Origin: Spirodela intermedia | Taxonomy: Eukaryota > Streptophyta > Magnoliopsida > Alismatales > Araceae | Direction: 5' to 3' | Assembly: GCA_902729315.2 (NCBI GenBank) | Contig: LR746268.1 | Coordinates: forward strand, 2,969,501 to 3,033,500 | Length of the DNA stretch: 64,000 bases | The notes under the pieces: generated by a model | Database searches by the model: none | What the model was told of the DNA's origin: nothing | Seen by the model: only the letters and a program-made list of their open reading frames with translations | Position numbers and translations under genes: made by a program | Shown here: positions 1 to 33,021 of the stretch, one piece after another | Numbering within the stretch: position 1 is the first letter of the stretch | Layout: every line of letters begins with the position of its first letter

Positions 1-694
1 TTATAATATATATATATATATATATATACATGTATATATGGGTGTGTTGTAGGAGTTACATGTCCTGCTGTTGCCTACTTGAGCTTCTTGTTTTACCAAG
101 CTTGAGTCTTCTCTCTTATTGATTACATGTTTTTATCTTCTGCTGCTTGATTTTAGCTTCCTGTAAATCACTTGAATTATTTGTTAAGCTTCTTTGTGTT
201 TTCTCTGTTGAATCCCGAGATCTCTAGAAATTATTCATTTCTTAAGCTCTCAAACTTCAGTCTGATTCTTTATATTTTTAACATGCAATTTGATGTGGAA
301 AGGAACTTAGAATACGTTCGTGATTTATTCTCTCGTTTGCTCCACTGGTCAGCTACGAGATCCTCTGTAGGTGTGGTGTATGGCCACTCTCTGACGGACG
401 GCGTCTTCTTCATCCAGAAATCCCATCATTTTTCCACCCGAATGATTTCCTTTCCACATGTAGATTTGATACATGGATCACTATTTACATGGAAACTCTT
501 TGAATCATCGCCCAGCATGGCGTACAGGCACACACACATATTATCCTCTTAGTCAACGCCTGAGGGGAGACAGAGTAATGAGTTCCCATGCGCAAGGCTA
601 TATACCAATACAGGGCTTGACTTCACCTGCTGACTCTCCCGCAGTCAGAGTCGTAGTTAGGGGCCCCAGGAGTTGAATACCATTTTGCAAAAAG
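1..694. other. 3' flank of the cystinosin-like gene, no gene seen
   Basis: This stretch lies downstream of the minus-strand cystinosin-like stop codon and probably holds its 3' UTR and terminator. It contains a TA repeat and short open frames on both strands. None has a recognisable domain or a splice partner. Confidence 0.5.
5..28. repeat. (TA)n microsatellite
   Basis: Alternating TA dinucleotides at the left edge of the window, in the region downstream of the cystinosin-like gene. No function is suggested. Confidence 0.9.
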
Positions 695-3600
695 TCAGAC
701 TTGTGACGTGTTTGCTGTCTCGGAGGGTTTCATGAGAGGGGCGATGACCTCTTCGTGGATCACTGGATTCTTCTCTCCGATCTTCAAAGGGTACAGCACA
801 TAATGCTGGAGGATGAACACGATGTCAAAGAACACCACCTCCTGCAGGGAAACGGAAACACCAGAGTTGAATGGTCAACACTCGTATGGAAAGACTGAAA
901 ACTTAACTCACCTTTCCATGATAAACGATTGACCCAACATTCAATCACAAAATAAACAATTAAGGTCAAATAAAGGAAAGCCCGTCTATGTAGCCACATG
1001 CTGTTATTTACAATTCACAACGTGGAATTGTTCCACCAGTGCTCCTCAACTGGAAGTCAACTTCTTGGTTTTTGTCAACTGAAAAAAGTAAATAAAACAA
1101 ATGGAAAGAACGCACAGCAGTCGACTCTGGGTATACGCTCGAATATGAGGCCATTATACTCAAAAAGTCCCATCTGTATAACCACAGGGTATCTATCTGT
1201 TTATTCCTTCCAATGGTAAATCATTCTGATACAGAACATCAACCTTAGTAGAGCAATGCCTTTCCAAATAATTGTGAAAAAATAACAGCTCCATCTACAG
1301 GTATTTTAGCTTTAAAAAGAAAATCAACCCTATTGAGGGAAAAGCATCATATGGAACCACCCGAAGAGTGTAGCTACTTTAGAGAGAGAGAGAGAGAGAT
1401 GAGCTCGTCAAACAGTTGATTCTTTTCTTGGGTTAGGCGTATGGCTTATCCAACCATCTACCTACTATAGGCGGTTTTTTCGTGAATTATGTCCAAATCT
1501 ATGCAGGTGAGTCGCCTATTATTATTATATTCTTGTTCTTCTACTCATTGCCCAAATCTATGCATCATATGGTTCGAGAAAAAAAATATCATACTGTCTG
1601 TAGTGGTTTCTTCTGTCTTGTACATTTGCTACTTGCGATCTTCTCATAAAAACGTACTTACACTTTGTAAAATGTATCCCGTAGGTATCAACAAGCATCT
1701 AAAGTTTCATCATGTATTTTGCGATGAAATAAATCCAAGACTGATTTCTTCGTGTTATCAACTCATCATTTTATTTTTTTGATGCAAATAACAAAGGAAG
1801 ATTCATGGCAAGATCTTTAAGCAAACGAAAGCAAAACATGACTGTCCGAGCAAAGGATTCACATACCAAAGAAAGCAAGGTCTTGCCTATGTTGCCATAA
1901 AAATTCACCCATGTACCTACAAGCCAGGACAGAAGGGAATCCATGAATAATCAGCATCATTGTTAAACATACATCACAACATCTAAATAACAATAAGGTT
2001 TGCAAAACTTACCCTGGTCAATAGATTGCACAGCCAGCTGTCCAAAGTTTAAGAGACCTCCAGTTAGGTCGAGTAAAATATTTCCAATACTCCACCCAAC
2101 TGTGCTCTTCCGCTGAAAATTCATGAATGCCTGAAATAGAATACGATTTAGTAAAGTCATACAGATTATAATGGGTCGTTACTCACATACTTGCAAGAAA
2201 TACTTTTTCTTGAGATTATTTAGTAATGCTGATATGAAATAGTTGAAACATAGAGATCATGAATAACTCTTCAAAGACTGAATAAAATCACTGAAAATAT
2301 GCCATTAAGAAGATAATTTTCAACGACTAAAGCCTAGAATATAAAAATTTACATGTAGTTAAAAAATTCATAAACTTCTGGTATCTGTCAATACTACCAT
2401 CCCAGGACAGATTGGATGATTCTACCAACAGACAACGCAATTATCTCTTTCGTGTTACTGTAAAAATAATAAGATAGATAAATCAAAGGAATATCTCTCA
2501 TTGGGATATTTTTTTCTACCAAAATAAGATGCGTGCAATTCCAAGTCGAGAAGATTAGAAAGTAATTACAATTTTATCTCAGAGGAATTTACACGCTATA
2601 TATATGTATATATATATATGTCTATGTGATAACTTTCATAATCTAAAATGCACTGCTGTTTCCTCATTGTGAGGTAATTCCACCTGAATTTACACAACTG
2701 AAAATTTGAATCTTAGACCATAAGGAATTCTAGTTAACAAAATTCTAATCTGATAAACCAGACTATAGAAAATAAGTCCCAAGTATCAGGTTGATACATG
2801 TTATATGAAGGAGATGACGGTAAGTTTCCAAGACAGCTAGCTATTATAAGAGTAATCTTCACAGTACGGCCATAAATAAGATTGAGTTGCCCCTACAACC
2901 ACCTCCCCTGCCAAGGAGCCTGAAGGTGAGTCAACACATGAGACAGAACATACAAACAGCTTTTTACCCTTCTTGAAAGAAATAAATTAGAGAAAAAAAA
3001 TCACCTGATGCGGCGTTCTAAATGCCTCAACCAGCTCTCTTCACCATGGTATAAAATATAGAAATTAAAAATTTAGGGAGAGAGCTTCTGAACAATCAAG
3101 AAAGGCGGTGGTTTATGGAAAGAATATGCCCAGCCCCCTGAATCCTTCTACTGATGCAGGACAACAAATTATTAGTAAAATCGTTGTACTATAATATATA
3201 TATATATATGTCCGTTTCTTCCATGATATATGACTAACTCGGTATACAGGCACATGAGAAGCAGGGAAGTGTTTCCAAAGCTTGAGGTAAATCTTAACTG
3301 AGCTTCTCCCCTTGTTGGCTTAGCTTTCAAGCTATATCAGCCACCCAGTGTGTATGTCCATCAGAATTTGAGGAAAAATCGCGTGCATATCAGATGATTC
3401 CTGCTTGACTAGGCGATTAACGGTGATTCGTATGATAGTTAGCAACTCAAAAGGACCAAATAAACACCAATAAAATAGCCAGTTATGCACTTATAAGCAA
3501 TAAAAGAGCACCCAGCTAGCGTAGGACGAAATACGAAGATGATCAATCAGTGCAGCCACCCACTTGCCAATACAAAAAACTATCTAATCTTAAACTTCCA

Positions 3601-6600
3601 CAGAACCCTAATTGAATCACCAAAAATCATTTATTCACAATACTTGAGATAAAAGCTCCATTTGATGCTATCATCATATGAGCTTGAGGAAAGGCTCTGA
3701 TGGTTGCCTCAACTTCAGGTTACAAGAACAACCAAAGGGGCACCTCAGCAAACAGACATCTACAAAAGGGCGTAGCCAAGTATTTTTGGGCTTAGGGATT
3801 GAGGTAACGCCATTGTGATCCTCAAGAGATATGATCAAATCTTAGAAGACTACATTGGGCCTTTATCTATTTATTTCGAATCTTCTTCCAAATCCATCAT
3901 GGCATCCCTTAAGCATCACAGACATTTCTGGGCAATCCCCAAACCTAGCAACCAATAACAAACCTTTGCTAAAGTTTTTTTCAAATCTGGCACAGCGTTA
4001 GAGAAAGAAGTATGCTGTACACATCGTCCATGAAAGATATTAATACCTTATTTGATTTTTTTAATATGACATGGTGAGGTAAGGAAATGGACAGAAAGCT
4101 TATTTGTAGCCCCGAACAAATCATTATTCTCCTGAATAACAACGAATGATCCTACTACATCAGGACCCTTTCAACTTAGCACAAAAACCATGACTTTACG
4201 TTCAGCTAGCAATAAAAACGCTACTCCTGGTAGAAGTAGTGGAATTATTCCAAATATTTCCGCTGGAACAGCAATGTAGGCTTTCCATAGTGAATCAATC
4301 ATGTTAATCCTTCCCAGATTGCATTCTCTTCCTAGTGCTTTTGGTTTTGGATCCCTTGTGCCAGCTTAGAAGTAAGGTTCTTCCTTTCCTAGGCTTAAAG
4401 TCTTTCCTGATGGAAACCATCTGCCCATTACTTCAGCTGTAGAAGGGAAGATGAAATATAGAGTACCTATAACCTTGTGGTTAGTGAAGAACAGCCCATC
4501 GGACCGGATTTATCATTTTTTCCCTTTTAAGGGATAAGTTTTACGGAAAATTAATCAGTCTCGTATGGAGTTCAGATTAAAATAAATAAATAAAAGGCAA
4601 CAAGGTAAATCAAGATACGCAATGGCAGGTATCCTTTAAGATAAACAAAAAAAATGACACTATAACTGGGGATGTGCCTGCTCTTTTTCAGACTGAGGAT
4701 CCAATAGCTGACAACATTTTTCCAAAGTCATGAGTTTCACATTAACTGGGGATGAATAACTCACCTTCATTTGGCGGTTCCAAGGTCAAAAAATGTAGGA
4801 CTTTCTATGCAAAATAAACTTCAAGTGGTTTCAAACTATAATTTTACAGTTCCTTGGAGAAACATAATGCATATAATCCATTTCCTTTGGGTAAACACCA
4901 CGAGAACAAAATCAAGAAAAAAGAAAAAATAAGGAATGCTTGAACAATCTCTCAGAGCGAAGAGGGCCCAAAAATGATACTATGATAAGTAATAAGAACC
5001 AACCCTACCTGTGGGATATATTTGATGGCAGTCATGACGACCTGTATTGTGCTGCAGTAGATAGATTGTGCATAAAAATAAAAAAAACCAAAGAATCAGA
5101 TGGCTGTGTGTCAGCGTTGTTATTCTGAAAGAGAATGGCAGTGAGCCGGGAATGCTTACTTGAACACAGAGACAAGCCACAGCCAGGAATCACTTGGCCA
5201 TGCAACAATTAAGCATACTATAGCAGTAACCCACACGATAGAAGAAATTCCAATACACGTCTTTGAGACCTTCTGGGTCCCGCGCTGTAGATGTGGCAGA
5301 GTTAGGCAGATATCTGAGGAAAAGATAGAAATAAAACCAGGTAGAGTGTCTTACATCGTATATTAGAACTTGGAATAATGTAATTCCTGTTAGCAAAACA
5401 GCATGTATTGAGAAACATACATCATTTGCGGCCACAGGAATCATCTGCCCATGAAAGAAAACAAAACACATCATAACGATCAGCAACATGATGATGATGA
5501 AGAAAGCTTCCAAAATGCAGGAAGACAAGGAAAAACCACCAAGGTTTAATTATTTGAACTGCCTTATTCGTGTCCCCAATTATAAGGTTACTTCGAAAAA
5601 TATTGAAAAACTATTCCCAGAGAAATCCTAGAAGTAGAAAAAAAAATAAAAATATATTGACTACTGTGCCACCATATGTAGACAGGCACAAAACGCCAAT
5701 CAATTTAATATTTGGCCTCAGATACCCTCTAAAGAGTAAAAAGGATCACAACACCTCATGCATCCACTGAAGATCTTCCTTAATAACATGCTCTATCTAG
5801 ATTACTGTGTGGCCATCCATTGCACGACTAAAAATTCAACGACTCCTTGTTACCTAATTACTCAATTTTACGAAAATTTTATCTTTTGTTCTTTGTCTTG
5901 AATGAATGAACTTGTTAGGATCATATATTTGACATTTTCAACCCCATTTTGTGGCATCTCCATGTGTAGAACGATGCTATATGCCGCCAACAATGGATCC
6001 TGAATGAGATCCATAGAATTGGAGTTGAAAATAAAAATGCACTCAAAACCCACATTTACGGGAGGTGAATGAATAGTCTCCAAAACACAATATCCAGCTG
6101 GCTCGTATTGAGGGTACGAGCTTTCTGTGACTGTGAAAGTGATATACCAATAAGTCCTCGGTCTAAGGTAAACAGCCAAGTACAACCTGGGAAGTGATTT
6201 TATTGTCAAAATTTTACAACTTTACCTGCGAATTGAAGTATCGTTAATTCACTAAAAAAAATCTTATAAGCATAAAATAGAAACGCCCAGAGCATAAATG
6301 AACGGACATAATCATTCTTGAAGGAAATATGCCCCCCTGAGTTAGTACCGACCTCGCCGGAACCGTACTTCTCGCGGTACTGCCTCTGGATGGTGGAGCT
6401 GAAGAAGAGACTCGCGTTGTATATGAGATACGACGAGTGCTTGGTCAGATTGAGCACTAGGAAATCGAAGTTCAGCCCCACCACGCTGCATGAAATCAGT
6501 GATTTCCCCAAGCCACCGGAGAAGAACACAACAAGTCAACCCGATGTTAAGCGCGAGGAAGACCACAAAATTAAAATGAAAACCCAAAGACTCAGCAAAA

Positions 6601-6762
6601 AGGGAAGCGTCGAACTGTAAACGGCACCAAGAAGATTTCTCACCTTTTCCTCCGGTAGTTGAGAAGAACCTGCGGATAGAAGCTCAAGGACCAGCAGACG
6701 AAGGCGATCCATCCCAGCGTCTGGTACAGAACTTCCATCGGCACCGAGTTCCAAGACGCCAT
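695..6762 (-). CDS. Cystinosin homolog, PQ-loop lysosomal/vacuolar cystine transporter
   Basis: Eight exons, read right to left: 6762-6644, 6485-6353, 5444-5355, 5284-5160, 5051-5009, 2130-2013, 1916-1867 and 841-695. They sum to 825 nt, giving 274 residues. Cystinosins are seven-helix proton-coupled exporters of cystine from the lysosome or vacuole. Two PQ-loop motifs are visible: [20 protein letters not shown] around residues 28-47, and YIPQ followed by [17 protein letters not shown] around 167-187. The stretch [16 protein letters not shown] begins at residue 85. The N terminus (MASWNSVP) and overall length match the single plant homolog, Arabidopsis At5g40670, as I recall it. All introns have GT-AG ends, and intron 5 is the longest at 2.9 kb. 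The ATG is preceded by a C/T-rich leader. The gene is divergent from SMC5. Family identity is secure; cystine as the substrate in plants is by homology. Confidence 0.95.
2131..5008 (-). other. Long intron 5 of the cystinosin-like gene
   Basis: A 2.9 kb AT-rich intron with short TA repeats near 2598-2620 and 3192-3210. It separates the tiny exon 5 (43 nt) from exon 6. I see no coding segment or mobile element with recognisable ends in it. Confidence 0.7.
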
Positions 6763-7290
6763 GTCGGTGCCTTCCACGTCTCTCCCTCCCCCCCCCCCCT
6801 CCTTTCTCTCGCTCCTTCACTGCTCTTATGCCTTCCCCGACGAGCGAGATGCGCAAAAAAAACAGGGGTATTTGTGAATATATCACTCTCATAAACTAAT
6901 GTATCAATAAAACACTAATAAACTCAGAATTTGTAAAATAGTACCCCAATAATAAGTTTCGGGGGCATCCGTAAGACCCACCATAGAAGGGGAAGTATTG
7001 TCATAAATTGCAAAACATATTTCTCATCCTGGTATAAGACCTGTTTTCTTGAACTAATGTGCAAAAGACAGTTGAGAGAGAGAGGAGAGGGAGAGAGTTC
7101 CACGGACTTGGCGGCCGTTGAACATGGACGGAAAGTTGGCAAGATTCCAGCCCGTCCTTTTCCAGCTGGTTGGTTGGCCTTCCGCCGCAAAGGCCCAGCT
7201 GAGTCAACCGATCCCTCGCACCCTTTTCTCCAAAATAGGAAGGGGGGGGGGGCTTCGTCTCCTCTTGGAGTTACTGCGTTGCATGGCTGC

Positions 7291-7299
7291 CACGTGTCA
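7291..7299. promoter_or_regulatory. G-box/ABRE-like motif
   Basis: CACGTGTCA contains an ACGT core of the type bound by plant bZIP and bHLH factors. It lies about 530 bp upstream of the cystinosin-like start. The motif is short, so occurrence by chance is possible. Confidence 0.3.
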
Positions 7300-9324
7300 T
7301 GTGTTCGTCGGCCACAGAAAAAGGAAAGAACCGGAAGAACCGGAATCGGCTGAGAATCCGTAGATCCGCATCCAGTATCCATTTGAGGGTAGGATGAGTG
7401 ATACCTTAAAACGGCTCCGGAAATCGTAAACGCGGTTTCCTTCAAATTAGCTTATCTTTTTCTTCTTGGTAACCTAATCTTATCTTTTAAGGAATAACAG
7501 AACTATTTTGGGCATATTTTAAGATCACTTAGTGGACCATCATATTTCTCAAGTAGTAATTATTCTTTCAAAATATAATTTATCTTTGTTTAAAGATTTA
7601 AGCAACCACTAGGGATCCAAGTGGCATGTTCTATTATATATAGGGGATTCAATGATTATATAAATTATAACTTATACATCCAAAGGTTGACTTTGTGACA
7701 TATGACAAAACATTCGTTTAATGGGGAAAGAATTCTATCTAAAGCTTATTATTGTGTTCAGGTGAACATTTTTAAAATATATTTATAATAATTTGAAAAT
7801 TCATATTACGTTTATTAGTCCTCTTGTGTGATAAATTATATACCAAGAGGGGGAGGTGAAATATATTTTTGTTGGGGTTTTGCTATTTTTTAAATATTTT
7901 TAATTAGTTTCTATAAATTTTAAATCTAGTGGGACTATTCAAAAGATGTCTAGCCTACACATTGGGTCAATCTCCCTGACTAGCTTAACCAAGTTAATAC
8001 ATTGGACTAGTACACATAATTCACCTACTAGGACTACATATTTGGTCAAAAACTAAAGTCTAGTATGTGCAAATACAATTATTTTTCATGATTTAACTCT
8101 TCCTTAGTCCACATTGACTTTTCAAGAGTTCTTACCCCTTTGTTTCTACCATTTTTCTCAAATATATATAATTTAACTCCACACCACATTGGATATTAAA
8201 ACAAAAGTCTCGTATAATATCCTATATCTCATACAAGTGAATTTCACAGATCTATCTCACCACATTGGATATTAAAGTATCAGTTTATCTTTCAATGTTC
8301 ATTATAAGTATTCTCCTAGAGTGACTTCACATTAAAAATAAAGTATTAAGAGAACTTACACCCTTGTCTCAATTATTCTAAGCAATTCAAACACCATAAG
8401 GAGTTTGGGCAAACACAAATTCATAATATACGTTTTGAAGTGAATTTTTAAACATGTAAGAAGAGACGATCAATCATTGAGGCATCATTTGATAGTTTTT
8501 ACAGTGGAAATCAAATATTTGATATGATAAATCAAAATTTTATTCAAGTTAATATGTGGGTTGACATGCTATTAGAGTATGGTAAGGCAATCAGTTTGAC
8601 TAACTTTTTAATTGGGTCAACTTTTGATTGGATTTGACAACATATCTTTGATCTTATGACTTGCCATGATATGTGTCAAATTATTTGTCATGTCATATGT
8701 GTTAGATTTTTATAGAGAAATTTTGGCAATAACTACTTAGGTTTAAATAATTATGGCTACATAAAAATTTAAAATTATTTCCTTAATTAATACAATAGCC
8801 TTGTAGGCATCATTAGGTATTAAATTTAATAAATTTAGATGTTTGTGGATGTGCACTTACCTTATATGTCCCAACAATCTCATGTTTTTGTCATCATTAT
8901 TGTGGTAGCATTAAAACCAGTTACACTTATTCATAGTTATTATTAATATTTGGTTTTTATCTATTTAAAATTAAATGAAAATGAATAATAAGAGTAGATG
9001 AGTATTAAGCGTTATTTGGATATTAATTACCTTTTTCAATTAAACTAAAGAATAAGAGTTTTTCAAACAAAATCAAGTAGTAATTGATGAATAAATCACT
9101 TTATGGGAATTTAAACACTGCCTAGTTGTATATAGTAAATAATCCAGAGTATGGGGGCGAAGGTCAAACTGGGCTTGAGTATGCTTATGGGAGCTTGAAC
9201 GGAATCCGGGTCCAAAGATGACGTTTTTAGCTACTACTCATCGGACCGGACGCGTACGAAGTATAGTCTGTACCTATGGTGGGAGAAGCCCTCGTCCGCC
9301 CAGAAGTCCTTCACGTTCGACCAC

Positions 9325-9333
9325 TTTCCCGCC
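9325..9333 (+). promoter_or_regulatory. E2F-binding consensus upstream of SMC5
   Basis: TTTCCCGCC is a perfect match to the plant E2F/DP consensus TTTSSCGS. It lies 62 bp upstream of the chosen SMC5 ATG, in the small GC-rich island in front of the gene. E2F sites in this position typically give S-phase expression and repression by RBR. Here only the sequence match and position are seen; the activity is inferred. Confidence 0.6.
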
Positions 9334-9394
9334 ACGGGAGAGGTGCAGGGGCGGGCTTTCCAAATACTCCTCACTCCCCACAGAACACGAAGTA

Positions 9395-30672
<21,278 letters not shown>

Positions 30673-31785
30673 AAGCCTAGAACATGCACACAGATCTGCA
30701 TCAATCTGTATCAGTTTCATCTTGCTGGTATGAACTCTCCTCTGAGAGTAGCAAGTTGAGGTGAGGAGAAATCGATGAGGGCTGGTAGATTGGTGGGTCT
30801 AGAAGAACCTGAGCTACTTCTTGAGCCATCGCCATGACCAGAAGAACAGCTGAGTTCTTCAGGCTTCCTGTTCCTTCTCTGTTCCTGCCCCTGATATATC
30901 TTCTCAACCCAATTCTACACTGGGTACTTTCTTCTCAACCCAATTGAAGAAATTTCCATTTTGATCCAGTTCCCCATCCATTCATCAAGTTTGCTTCTTT
31001 TTCTTTTTTTTTTCTTTCCTTTTTTGGCACTAGGGGAGAAATCAGATCCAACTCAGGTGGTGACGAAATTCTCTGAACCCCATCAATGGCAACAGTCCTG
31101 AATTTCCATGCCCCACCACTGCAAGAATCACTGATTCAGCAAGAGAGCAAAGAACTTGCTCAGGTTTTGAATCAGTTTGAATCTACAAAGCATGATCTTC
31201 TTCAACCTTTGAACCCAAAAAGATGGCTTGAATGATCCTTAATATTCCACAAAAAAAAACTCCTTTAAATGATAATCTGTAATGATAAAAGTGCTCTTGG
31301 AGTTGTAACAAGTCAACAACTTTTTATGTTATGAAAAATGAAATTTAAACGATCTCACACCAAAATAATGACTAAATTAGCAGCTTTGATGTATTTATCC
31401 ACATTTTATTTGGGTCTAATCTGATTTTTTGGGTCGTCTCTTTTTCTTTTTCAAGAACATTGTGCCCATTAATTTTTGGCCACCAAGATCAAGAAAGGTT
31501 TGACTTTCTCTTTTTAGAGAATGATGATCTACGTCTGCAAGAAATTCCTTTTGGAGTTGGGTAGCTTGCCTGTGTCTGAAAATGCAGGCTTTCTGATCAA
31601 TTGATGGCTCAGGACAAACTCTAGCACCAATTTTGGAAGCTTAGGCCCCAGTTGGATAGCGATAAAATTTTGGATTTTTTTCGATTTGTCTTCCTTGTTT
31701 GACTTTTGAAATAAGTTTATTGATCCTTCCCTTCTTAATCTTAACTCAAAATAATCAGTGTAAAAGATGCTCCCCTATTTCTGAC

Positions 31786-31786
31786 C

Positions 31787-31827
<41 letters not shown>
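31786..31827. repeat. (GA)n microsatellite
   Basis: GA dinucleotide run with one interruption (GATAGA), located between SMC5 and the acyltransferase gene. Confidence 0.9.
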
Positions 31828-31829
<2 letters not shown>

Positions 31830-31955
31830 ACTCAAGTTGAAGGAAAAGTAAAAAAGAGAAGAAGGGAGATTATTGCTCGCCTGCAAAAAGAAGTCGGAGC
31901 TGAGTGGCACTGCTTTTGCAGACGGCAGGTCACATGGATTCTCTCTCTTCTCTCT

Positions 31956-31998
31956 CCTTCTCTCTCGCTCTCTCTCTCTCTCTTTCTCTTCTTTCTCT
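31956..31998. repeat. (CT)n-rich tract
   Basis: Imperfect CT repeat, about 130 bp downstream of a GA run. The two could pair as an imperfect inverted repeat. Confidence 0.8.
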
Positions 31999-32969
31999 CT
32001 GCATATTTGCGCGTACATTCCAAATGAAAGGGATCAACTTCTGAAGTTTCCAGAGTAAAAACAGCATGAAAGAAGAAAAAATGGGGTCGGTGTGCCAGAC
32101 GGGAAATCCAAGAAGAGTCCAAGCGAATATTTACCTTCTAACCCAGAAAAGAAAAATATTTGCACGTGGAACCTCGCAGTTGGCGAACGCTTATTGTGCA
32201 TGGCCAGGAAGCTCCTACGGTCTCGGACCAATATTTCCTATTATATCCTTACGTATGCTTTCCCGAAATTGCTTCAAATAAGGGTATTATAGTCATTTGT
32301 GATAATAGTACGGCGCTGCGTGTGAATATCCACGTATTGGTGCTGCTTTTTGCCAGATTTCTCTTTCTTCGTCCAGTCCGCCACCTTCTTTCTCATCGTC
32401 GTTTTTTCCTAGCAGCCGCCACCGGAGCAGCGACCGGAGGGCAGGCGGTGGCGTCGAGAGAAGAGCTGCGCTGAAATCCACGCCGGCTGATCCGTCTTCC
32501 CCGTCCACCAAGACGCTCCTGATTCCACCAGGCTGTTGCCTTTGGGTTGCCGGAGCTGGCTGAGCTCGGCCACGTCGGAGGCTTCAATCGCGTGGTGACA
32601 ATCCCATCATCGATCTTCCTAGGCAATGTATCTGAGTAGGCGTTGATTAATGTGAGGTCGTGGATTTTTTCTTCTTTACGTTTTGTATTTTCTGTGGATT
32701 TTCTCGTCCCGTGCACTTTACCTGTTGAATTTTGATTTTCTCGTGCTTTCTGTCTGTTTCGAGCGGGTTTCCTCGTCTTGCGGCATATTTTTTCGGTTAA
32801 AGAGTTGGAAATTTTCATTTATTTTTCGTTTTTCATCTTTATCTTCACCAATTGTTGTACTCTGCGCTCTGCATTTTCTGTATTTTCTCTTCTTTTTGCG
32901 TCGTTCTCTGCCTTCTCCTGGAAATGTATCTCGCCGTTATTGACGCTTAACAGATCTGATTGAGCAGCA

Positions 32970-32996
32970 ATGGTCACATCGTCGCTGAAATCCTGA
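32970..32996 (+). promoter_or_regulatory. Short upstream ORF before the DHHC acyltransferase start
   Basis: An ATG at 32970 opens an 8-codon frame (MVTSSLKS) that stops at TGA 32994-32996. This is 25 bp before the main ATG at 33022. If this segment is in the mature 5' UTR, ribosomes meet this ATG first. Its small size would still allow reinitiation. Confidence 0.45.
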
Positions 32997-33021
32997 CCAT
33001 TCTGGTCTGTGGAATCGCCAT

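Larger units (their letters stand above)
6763..9394. other. Divergent intergenic region between the cystinosin-like gene and SMC5
   Basis: The left end carries the C/T-rich 5' leader of the cystinosin-like gene, seen on the plus strand as G-poor, C-rich runs near 6788-6800 and a GA-rich stretch near 7073-7096. From about 7440 to 9150 the sequence is strongly AT-rich with no recognisable gene. The last 200 bases before the SMC5 start are GC-richer and carry an E2F consensus. Open frames at 7057-7363 lack splice partners and homology. Confidence 0.6.
30673..33021 (+). other. Intergenic region and probable 5' UTR of the DHHC acyltransferase
   Basis: The first few hundred bases are the probable SMC5 3' UTR. 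Microsatellites (GA) at 31786-31827 and (CT) at 31956-31998 lie mid-way. A GC-rich island at about 32360-32630 with C/T-rich flanks looks like the first untranslated exon of the acyltransferase gene. A possible 5' UTR intron runs from a GGTCGTGG-type donor region near 32655 to an acceptor ending AACAG near 32952. A G-box-like CACGTG occurs near 32164. The UTR structure is inferred, not proven. Confidence 0.45.

Noticed and set aside
163-560. Possible 3' exon of another gene at the left edge
   Set aside because: Short protein-like stretches occur on the minus strand in different frames with stops; I could not connect them by splice sites.
7057-7363. Overlapping frames upstream of the cystinosin-like gene
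   Set aside because: Open frames on both strands without homology or splice partners; probably leader or promoter sequence.
9218-9394. In-frame upstream ATG giving SMC5 a 59-residue extension
   Set aside because: The extension has no family counterpart and contains the E2F site; it is more likely promoter or leader. Not excluded.
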